A program made the translations under genes and the position numbers. Under the pieces are notes generated by a model. The model did not search any database and was not told the origin of the DNA. It saw only the letters and a program-made list of their open reading frames with translations. From Bradyrhizobium canariense (GTDB lineage Bacteria; Pseudomonadota; Alphaproteobacteria; Rhizobiales; Xanthobacteraceae), in the NCBI RefSeq assembly GCF_018130465.1, contig NZ_JAFCKJ010000002.1, forward strand, positions 248,001 through 312,000: a stretch of DNA of 64,000 nucleotides, in the 5' to 3' direction. This document shows positions 58,282-64,000 of the stretch, piece by piece (position 1 is the stretch's first letter; every line of letters begins with the position of its first letter).

Positions 58282-58289
58282 TAGCCGGC

Positions 58290-58565
58290 ATGCGCAAGGA
58301 CATCAAGGCATCCGTCGGAAAACGTCTCGGCCGGATCGAGGGTCAGGTTCGCGGCCTCTCGAAAATGGTAGAGGAAGACCGCTATTGCATCGACATCGTC
58401 ACGCAGATCTCGGCGGTCCGCGCCGCTTTGCGCCGGGTCGAGGAAGAGGTTTTGAAGGATCACGTCGCCCATTGCGTCGAACATGCGATCGCGAGCGGCG
58501 ACAAGGCCGACCAGCGCGAGAAGATCGCGGAGCTGATGGCGGTGATTGGGCGGGCGGAGCGGTAG
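58290..58565 (+). CDS. CsoR/FrmR-family metal-sensing repressor
   Basis: The 91-residue all-helical protein of the DUF156/CsoR family releases DNA when its metal binds. Readable blocks are VGKRLGRIEGQVRGLSKMVEEDRYC (about residues 7-31), with Cys31, and LKDHVAHCVEHAI, whose His-x2-Cys-like pair completes a copper-type site. It shares its promoter region with the copper ATPase, so it very likely represses it. ATG 58290 is used; the frame extends upstream without family character. Confidence 0.9.
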   Translation: MRKDIKASVGKRLGRIEGQVRGLSKMVEEDRYCIDIVTQISAVRAALRRVEEEVLKDHVAHCVEHAIASGDKADQREKIAELMAVIGRAER

Positions 58566-58576
58566 CTCGGTTTTTT

Positions 58577-58664
58577 CCGTCATTGCGAGCGTAGCGAAGC
58601 AATCCAGGCTGTTTCTGCGGCGGCAGTCTGGATTGCTTCGTCGCTACGCTCCCCGCAATGACGG
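58577..58664. repeat. palindromic repeat, family R5
   Basis: CCGTCATTGCGAGCGTAGCG then AAGCAATCCAG on the left and CTGGATTGCTTCGTCGCTACG then CTCCCCGCAATGACGG on the right form a long hairpin in the convergent gap between csoR and the YiiX-like gene. Confidence 0.8.
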
Positions 58665-58677
58665 CAAGCGCGATAGC

Positions 58678-59658
58678 CTACGCTGCGATCTCGCTCGCGG
58701 GTTGGTATTCCCGTGCGCGGTACTTTGCGAGCTCGTTCAGCAGCACAAAATGCTCGGAGAAGGCGACGCTCATCTCCGCAGCCGCCTCACGCATCACTTC
58801 CTCAGCCGGAATTTCACCCGCCGCCTCTTCGTCAATCGCTTCAGGAACGAGCGGCGGCGCACTGAACGTTTCTGGAAAGACACTGAAGGTGCCGGCTACC
58901 TCCTCGAGCGGCTTCTGCTTGTCGGCCCAGTGCAAGGCGGTGTAGTCGAAGCCGTGCACGATGGTGGGTTTGACGACTTCGAAATAGGGCGAGATGTCGA
59001 AGTCGCGGGGCATGTAGAGCGAGGAATCGCGGATATGCAGGATCTCGCGGCGGGCGGCGCGGCTGCCGGCCTTGGTGATCTTCGGCAGGATCGGGTAACG
59101 CACGGCGTCGAAGGCCTGCGCGATCAGCGCCGAGCAGATGATTTTGGTGGGATCGCCGGAGCCGATCGAGATCATGCGGCGGCGCCAGCGCTGCGGGATC
59201 GGCAGCGGAAACAGAAAGCGCATCAGGTCGACGATGTTCTTGGTGTCGTAGCCGAAGCCGATGCGGTTGATCGCATAGCGGCAGACCGTGGTGCGGTCCT
59301 CGTAGGACAGCCCGACCGGACGGCAGACCCGGGTATGATAGGGGAAATATTTCGACAGCGGCGCGGAGGTGACGCCCTCGCCGATATTGGCCTCGATCAG
59401 CACGTGGGGCTCGCCGTCGGGCTCCTCGGCGCCCTCGATCGGGCCGACATAGAGCGCCGCATGCGACCAGGTCGACTGCGTCAGATATTTGATGATGCCC
59501 GAGATGCGGTTGTTGCCCTCGACCAGCAGCACGTCGCCGGGCTCTATGACGCCGCGCAGATGCTCCGGGTCGCTCGGCGTGAACGGCTCATAGCCCGGCA
59601 CCTCCTTCGAGAGGTACGCGGCAATCAGCTTGCCGACTGAATCCAGGACCGTCCCCAT
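58678..59658 (-). CDS. YiiX/YebB-like NlpC/P60-type cysteine hydrolase
   Basis: The 326-residue protein resembles the YiiX/YebB branch of the permuted NlpC/P60 superfamily. It has an early GVIEPGDVLLVEGNNRISGIIKYLTQSTWSHAALYVGP block with the catalytic His, a Cys in TKIICSALIAQAFDAV and an acidic C-terminal extension (about residues 270-326). No signal peptide is seen. Such proteins are thought to cleave amide or thioester bonds on lipids or murein. The substrate is unknown. Confidence 0.83.
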   Translation of the reverse strand: MGTVLDSVGKLIAAYLSKEVPGYEPFTPSDPEHLRGVIEPGDVLLVEGNNRISGIIKYLTQSTWSHAALYVGPIEGAEEPDGEPHVLIEANIGEGVTSAPLSKYFPYHTRVCRPVGLSYEDRTTVCRYAINRIGFGYDTKNIVDLMRFLFPLPIPQRWRRRMISIGSGDPTKIICSALIAQAFDAVRYPILPKITKAGSRAARREILHIRDSSLYMPRDFDISPYFEVVKPTIVHGFDYTALHWADKQKPLEEVAGTFSVFPETFSAPPLVPEAIDEEAAGEIPAEEVMREAAAEMSVAFSEHFVLLNELAKYRAREYQPASEIAA

Positions 59659-59850
59659 TTCAAAACTCCCCCACGGCCTTTTCCGGCCGTCTTTTTCTCT
59701 TCTCTATCATGGTCGGAACGTGTTGCAATTCGGTTCATCACTCTGTGACATCAAGCACGATTGATTCACCATGATGGTTGCCGCGCAACATCAGATACGG
59801 CAAGGTTCGCTAGCTGTTCCCGTTTGCCGCAAGTCTCCGGAAACCATGAC

Positions 59851-61239
59851 ATGACAATCACGCGCCGCAGCTTCCTATCGGCGTCGGCGGGCCTTGCCGC
59901 GATGCCGGTCCTGCGCGCAACCGCCGCGCCCCTGCCGCGCGAGGCTGACATCGTCGTGATCGGCGCGGGCGCGGCCGGAATTGCCGCGGCGCGGCGCATC
60001 ATGGCTGCCAATCGCAAGGTCGTGGTGGTGGAAGCTGCGTCGCAGATCGGCGGGCGCTGCATCACGGATACGACGACCTTCGACACGCCGTTCGATCGCG
60101 GCGCGCGCTGGATGCACAATCCCGACACCAATCCGATGATCCGGCTGGCGCGCAGCGCCGGGCTCGACGTTCTGCCGGCGCCGTCAGGCCAGAAGATGCG
60201 CATCGGCCGCCGCAACGCGCGGGCCGGCGAGACCGAGGAATTCCTGGCAGCGCTGGTGCGCGCCAACCGCGCCATCGACGAGGCCGCGCGCGGCAAGCTC
60301 GATACCGCCTGCGCCTCGGTGGTGCCGAAGGATCTCGGCGACTGGGCCGGCGCGACCGAGTTCATGCTGGGGGCGAGCTTCGCCGGCAAGGACCTGAAGG
60401 AGTTGTCTGCGATCGACAAGGGGCGCGCACAGGATCGCAACGCCGCGATCGGCTGCCGCCAGGGCCTGGGGACCCTGATCACCAAACTCGGTGAGCAGGC
60501 GCCGGTCGCACTATCGACGCCGGCGAGCCGGATCGTCTGGAGCAATCGCGACGTCAGCGTGGAGACACAGGCCGGCAGGATCGCCGCACGCGCCGTCATC
60601 ATCACGGTCTCGACCAATGTGCTGACCTCGGGCGCGATCAAGTTTGGGCCTGACATTCCGAAGCGCACGCTCGATGCCGCCTCGAAGCTCACGCTCGGAA
60701 GCTACGATCACATCGTGCTGCAACTGCCGGGCAATCCGCTCGGCCTGTCGCGCGACGACATCCTGATCGAGCAGAGCAACTCGACGCGCACGGCGCTGAT
60801 GTTCGCCAATATCGGCGGCTCCTCGCTGTGCTCGATCGATGTCGGCGGCTCGTTCGGCCGCGATCTGTCCGAGCAGGGCGAGAAGGCGATGACGGCCTTC
60901 GCACGGGAATGGATCACAAAGCTGTTCGGCAGCGAAGTCGCCGCCGTAGTGCAGAAAGCCAGCGCGACGCGCTGGAACGCCTCGCCCTTCGTGATGGGGG
61001 CGATGTCGGCGGCCTCTCCGGGCGGTCAGCTCTCGCGAAAAATCCTGACCGAGCCGATTGGCAACATGTTCCTCGCCGGCGAAGCCACGCACGAGACGCT
61101 CTGGGGCACCGTCGACGGCGCCTGGGAAAGCGGCGAGCGCGCCGCGGACGCGGCGCTACGCAAGATCGGTGCGCTGAAGGACGAGCCGGCCGACGTGCCG
61201 ACGCAGTCGACGAAGCGGAGGCGGACAAGGCCGCAATAA
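59851..61239 (+). CDS. Tat-exported flavin-dependent amine oxidase-like protein
   Basis: The 462-residue flavin monoamine oxidase-type protein has a Tat signal (ITRRSFLSASAG, residues 3-14), a Rossmann GxGxxG FAD site (VVIGAGAAGIAAARRI), the GGRCITDTTTFDTPFDRGARWMH block and a C-terminal FLAGEATHETLWGTVDGAWESGERAADAAL, the usual MAO FAD-binding end. It would oxidise amines, amino acids or related compounds in the periplasm; the substrate is unknown. ATG 59851 is the start with the signal. The last residues are basic (KRRRTRPQ). Confidence 0.9.
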   Translation: MTITRRSFLSASAGLAAMPVLRATAAPLPREADIVVIGAGAAGIAAARRIMAANRKVVVVEAASQIGGRCITDTTTFDTPFDRGARWMHNPDTNPMIRLARSAGLDVLPAPSGQKMRIGRRNARAGETEEFLAALVRANRAIDEAARGKLDTACASVVPKDLGDWAGATEFMLGASFAGKDLKELSAIDKGRAQDRNAAIGCRQGLGTLITKLGEQAPVALSTPASRIVWSNRDVSVETQAGRIAARAVIITVSTNVLTSGAIKFGPDIPKRTLDAASKLTLGSYDHIVLQLPGNPLGLSRDDILIEQSNSTRTALMFANIGGSSLCSIDVGGSFGRDLSEQGEKAMTAFAREWITKLFGSEVAAVVQKASATRWNASPFVMGAMSAASPGGQLSRKILTEPIGNMFLAGEATHETLWGTVDGAWESGERAADAALRKIGALKDEPADVPTQSTKRRRTRPQ

Positions 61240-61247
61240 GCTTAACT

Positions 61248-61370
61248 CGTCGTCCCGGCGAAGGCCGGGACCCATAACCACAGGAAGTGGTTTGGCGAGG
61301 ACCCGGAGTGACCAGTTCGCGTAACAAAAGCCGATCGGGACTATGGGTCCCGGCCTTCGCCGGGACGACG
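61248..61370. repeat. paired inverted copies of palindromic repeat family R2
   Basis: CGTCGTCCCGGCGAAGGCC then GGGACCCATA (61248-61276) and TATGGGTCCCGG then CCTTCGCCGGGACGACG (61342-61370) face each other, as at 7616-7759. The pair lies between the convergent amine oxidase and TauE/SafE genes. Confidence 0.8.
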
Positions 61371-61378
61371 TGGATGAT

Positions 61379-62149
61379 TCAGCGCAAAATCCCATCCAGC
61401 GCCGGTAGTCCAAAGACAACCGCCATTGCGATCAGCGCGTAGCAGATGCCGCGAAACACCGTCTCGCTGGCACGGCCGAACAGCGACGCGCCGAAGGCGA
61501 CGCCGATTGCATAGACCGGTCCGACGATGAGCGAGAGCACCAGCGATTCGCGTGAGATCAGGCCGGTGGTCGCGTAGCTGACCATCGAGAAGAAATCCGA
61601 CGCGCCGAAGAACAGCAGGATGTTGGCGCGGGCCACGATCGGGGCGATCGGGCGGCCGAGCCAGTAGCCGACGATCGGCGGGCCGCCGGTCTGTGCGAGG
61701 CCGCTGCAGAAGCCGGAGAGGCTGCCGATGCCGACCGAGAGCCAGGCGTGGTCCTTGCCGCGATAGCGCCAGCCCGACAGCAGCAGAAGCAACAGCGCGG
61801 CGACGAAGCAGGAGATGATCCACCGCGTCGTGACGGGTTCGAGCACGCTGAGGAAATAGGTGCCGACGGGTACGCCGACCAGCGCGCCCAGCACGATCAC
61901 GGCGGTGGCCTTGCGGTCGGCCTTGCGCCAGGCGTCGGGCAGCAGCGGCGCGGCCGCGACGAAATCGATCACGAGGAGCAGCGCGGCAACGAGACGCGGC
62001 GCCGCGATGCTGCTCGCCAGCGGCATGAAGATCAGCGCCGAGCCGAAGCCGGAGAAGCCGCGCGCCGTGCCCGAAACGAAAGCGACGGCGCAGAGCGCCA
62101 TCGCAATAGTGAGGCTGACGTCCTTCGGAAGAAAGTCAGTGAGACTCAT
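61379..62149 (-). CDS. TauE/SafE-family anion permease
   Basis: The 256-residue protein has about eight hydrophobic segments and the TauE/SafE pattern: GTARGFSGFGSALIFMPL near the N-terminus, GLISRESLVLSLIVGPVYAIGVAFG, and the mid-protein GGPPIVGYWLG motif after GFCSGLAQT. The family exports sulfite, sulfoacetate or related anions. The substrate is unknown. An R1 repeat separates it from pheT. Confidence 0.88.
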   Translation of the reverse strand: MSLTDFLPKDVSLTIAMALCAVAFVSGTARGFSGFGSALIFMPLASSIAAPRLVAALLLVIDFVAAAPLLPDAWRKADRKATAVIVLGALVGVPVGTYFLSVLEPVTTRWIISCFVAALLLLLLSGWRYRGKDHAWLSVGIGSLSGFCSGLAQTGGPPIVGYWLGRPIAPIVARANILLFFGASDFFSMVSYATTGLISRESLVLSLIVGPVYAIGVAFGASLFGRASETVFRGICYALIAMAVVFGLPALDGILR

Positions 62150-62165
62150 GCTCTATTATTTCTCG

Positions 62166-62211
62166 AGCATGATGATGTCCGAAAACCGCTTCACACTTTT
62201 CGGCATCATGC
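62166..62211. repeat. dispersed palindromic repeat, family R1 (inverted)
   Basis: AGCATGATGATGTCCGAAAA then CCGCTTCACACTTTTCGGC and ATCATGC is the reverse-oriented R1 copy. Its last bases overlap the 3' end of pheT: the final Ala codon and TGA stop (62206-62211) are supplied by the element. Confidence 0.8.
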
Positions 62212-64000
62212 CCTCAATGTGCCGCCGGTCTTCTTCGTCACCTCCGCCACGATTTGCGCGGCGACGGCCTCGATCTCCTGGTCGGTCAGGGTCTTTTCGC
62301 GCGGCTGGATCGTCACCGCGATTGCGATCGACTTCTTGCCGTCGTCGATGCCCTTGCCTTCGTAGACGTCGAACACGTTCACGGCCGTGATCAGCTTCTT
62401 GTCGACGCTCTGAGCCGCGCGCACGATGTCGCCGCCCTTCACGGTGCGGTCGACGATGAAGGCGAAATCGCGCGAGACCGGCTGGAGTGCCGACAGCTCG
62501 ATCACGGGCTTGGCACGGGTCGGCTTCTTCTTCGCCTCGGGGATGCGGTCGAGGATCACCTCGAACACCATCAGCGGGCCGCCGGCGCCGAGCGCCTCGA
62601 GCGCGCGCGGATGCATCTCGCCGAAGTAGCCGAGCACGTTCTGCGGCCCGATCTGGATCGTGCCGGAGCGCCCGGGATGCAGCCAGGACGGGCCGCCCGC
62701 GACGATCTGAAGTGCCTGCATCGGCGCGCCGGCAGCGGCGAGCACTGCGAGCGCATCGGCCTTGGCGTCGAACAATTCAGCCTGTGCCGAACCCGACCAG
62801 TGCCGGCCGAGACCTTGCGACGACGCAAAGCCGCGGCGGACGCCGCTTGCGGCCGTGAACTGATCCTCTGGGCGATCGCCTTTGAACACCTGCCCGACCT
62901 CGAACAGCGCGACATCGCCAAAGCCGCGATCGGCATTTGCCTGCGCCGCCGCGATCAGGCCGGCCAACAGGGTCGGGCGCATATCGGACAAATCCGACGC
63001 GATCGGGTTGGCGACTTCGAGTTCGCGCTGGCCGCCGCCGAACAGCTTTGCGGCAGACTTGGTGATGAAGGACCATGTCACCGCTTCGATGATGCCGCGG
63101 GCCGCCAGCGCGCGCCTGGCGCGGCGGGTGCGGAGCTGAAGCGGGGTCAGCACGGATTTGCGTGCGTCCTCGCCGCGCTCGAACGGCGTCATCGGCACCT
63201 TGTCGACGCCGTAGATGCGGACGACTTCCTCGACGATGTCGGCCTTGCCGTGCACGTCGGTACGCCACGACGGCACCGCGACCTTCACGACTGGTCCCGG
63301 GCCTGCCATCATGAAGCCGAGATGGGTCAGGATGCGCTTCACCTCCGGCATCGGCACCTCGATGCCCGAGAGCCGCTTGACCTCGGTGACCGGAAAATCG
63401 ATCACGCGGTCGTCGCCGAAGGTCTTGCCGACCACGACGTTCTCGGACGGCGTGCCGCCGCACATCTCCATCACCAGCTTGGTCGCGAACTCCAGCCCGG
63501 GCACCATGAAGGCCGGATCGACACCGCGCTCGAAGCGATAGCGCGCATCCGAATTGATGCCGAGCTTGCGGCCGGTCTGGGCGATGTTGATCTCGTTCCA
63601 CAGCGCCGATTCGATCAGCACGTCCGTGGTGCCTTCGTCGCAGCCCGAGGCCTCGCCGCCCATGATGCCGGCGAGCGATTCGACGCCGTGCTCGTCCGCG
63701 ATCACGCAAATCGCGGGATCGAGATTGTAGCTGCGGCCGTCGAGCGCGAGCAGCGTCTCGCCGTCACGGGCGCGGCGCACCACGAGATTGCCCTTCACCT
63801 TCTTGGCGTCGAACACGTGCAGCGGCCGTGCGCGGTCGTAAGTCATGAAGTTGGTGATGTCGACCAGCGCGTTGATCGGGCGCAGCCCGATCGCGGTCAG
63901 CCGCTTCTGCAGCCATTCCGGCGACGGGCCGTTCGTCACGCCGCGCACGAGGCGCAGCGCGAAGCCCGGGCAGAACGCCGCGTCCTCGACCGTGACATTC
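62206..64000 (-). CDS. pheT: phenylalanyl-tRNA synthetase beta subunit, 5' truncated by window edge
   Basis: PheT is the large subunit of the phenylalanine tRNA ligase. About 597 of a usual 800 residues are visible. The upstream part continues open to the window edge ([18 protein letters not shown]), so the internal GTG at 63948 is not a start. Readable regions are the B3/B4 editing domain ([24 protein letters not shown]), a B5 domain with [13 protein letters not shown], the core ([14 protein letters not shown]) and a C-terminal FDX-ACB anticodon-binding domain ([20 protein letters not shown]). It ends inside an R1 repeat. Confidence 0.97.
   Translation of the reverse strand, partial: NVTVEDAAFCPGFALRLVRGVTNGPSPEWLQKRLTAIGLRPINALVDITNFMTYDRARPLHVFDAKKVKGNLVVRRARDGETLLALDGRSYNLDPAICVIADEHGVESLAGIMGGEASGCDEGTTDVLIESALWNEINIAQTGRKLGINSDARYRFERGVDPAFMVPGLEFATKLVMEMCGGTPSENVVVGKTFGDDRVIDFPVTEVKRLSGIEVPMPEVKRILTHLGFMMAGPGPVVKVAVPSWRTDVHGKADIVEEVVRIYGVDKVPMTPFERGEDARKSVLTPLQLRTRRARRALAARGIIEAVTWSFITKSAAKLFGGGQRELEVANPIASDLSDMRPTLLAGLIAAAQANADRGFGDVALFEVGQVFKGDRPEDQFTAASGVRRGFASSQGLGRHWSGSAQAELFDAKADALAVLAAAGAPMQALQIVAGGPSWLHPGRSGTIQIGPQNVLGYFGEMHPRALEALGAGGPLMVFEVILDRIPEAKKKPTRAKPVIELSALQPVSRDFAFIVDRTVKGGDIVRAAQSVDKKLITAVNVFDVYEGKGIDDGKKSIAIAVTIQPREKTLTDQEIEAVAAQIVAEVTKKTGGTLRA

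Overview
This is an almost gap-free stretch of GC-rich core chromosome from an alphaproteobacterium. It most likely comes from Bradyrhizobium or a very close relative. The reasons are the protein families and gene order (origin-side ppsR/maf/coaE/dnaQ/secB block, split hslV...hslU, single-function hisB, hrcA-grpE and dnaKJ with a PmtA-type phospholipid methyltransferase downstream of dnaJ) and several small palindromic intergenic repeats of the kind common in that genus. No prophage, transposase, CRISPR array, rRNA or tRNA gene was seen. Both ends cut through genes: ppsR at the left and pheT at the right.

Layout. 1-6.4 kb: a ppsR-maf-coaE-dnaQ run, convergent secB, then tim44-like/mltA/smr. 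6.4-10.8 kb (minus): an unrecognised polytopic membrane protein bracketed by repeats, then hslV-GNAT-DUF2585-hslU. 11-15.8 kb (plus): hisB-DUF2628-hisH-hisA-hisF-hisE-coaA. 15.9-22.5 kb (minus): AI-2E-type permease, exported histidine phosphatase, hybrid histidine kinase, a small exported unknown and comM. 22.7-28.3 kb: PilZ protein and tadD (plus) facing a cpaB-cpaC-cpaD-cpaE pilus operon (minus) that lacks the motor, platform and pilin genes. 28.6-35.1 kb: rsmI-yraN-gshB, a divergent LpoA-like lipoprotein, then rph-rdgB-hemW. 35.2-42.6 kb: hrcA-grpE, two minus-strand exported-protein genes (nicotinamidase, unknown), then dnaK and dnaJ. 42.7-46.8 kb: pmtA, FMN reductase, pyrF, DUF1330, dapB and gpmA. 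46.9-55.1 kb: an Ada-like methyltransferase, DUF2244, nth, an EmrAB-type efflux pair, an EI24/CysZ-like protein, and a CoA-transferase/HMG-CoA-lyase pair. 55.3-58.6 kb: a metal locus (nikR and a copper-type P-ATPase, divergent from csoR across a palindromic operator). 58.7-64 kb: a YiiX-like hydrolase, a Tat-exported flavin amine oxidase, a TauE/SafE permease and pheT.

Functional themes are proteostasis (SecB, HslUV, HrcA, GrpE, DnaK, DnaJ), histidine and CoA biosynthesis, nucleotide and RNA housekeeping (Maf, RdgB, RNase PH, RsmI), Tad pilus export, and metal efflux and sensing. Nothing in the window convincingly looks like a wholly new multi-gene system. The most unusual points are the incomplete Tad locus, NikR sitting with a copper ATPase and CsoR, the repeat-bracketed orphan membrane protein, an apparently exported nicotinamidase within the heat-shock block, and at least five families of intergenic inverted repeats, one copy of which supplies the pheT stop codon.
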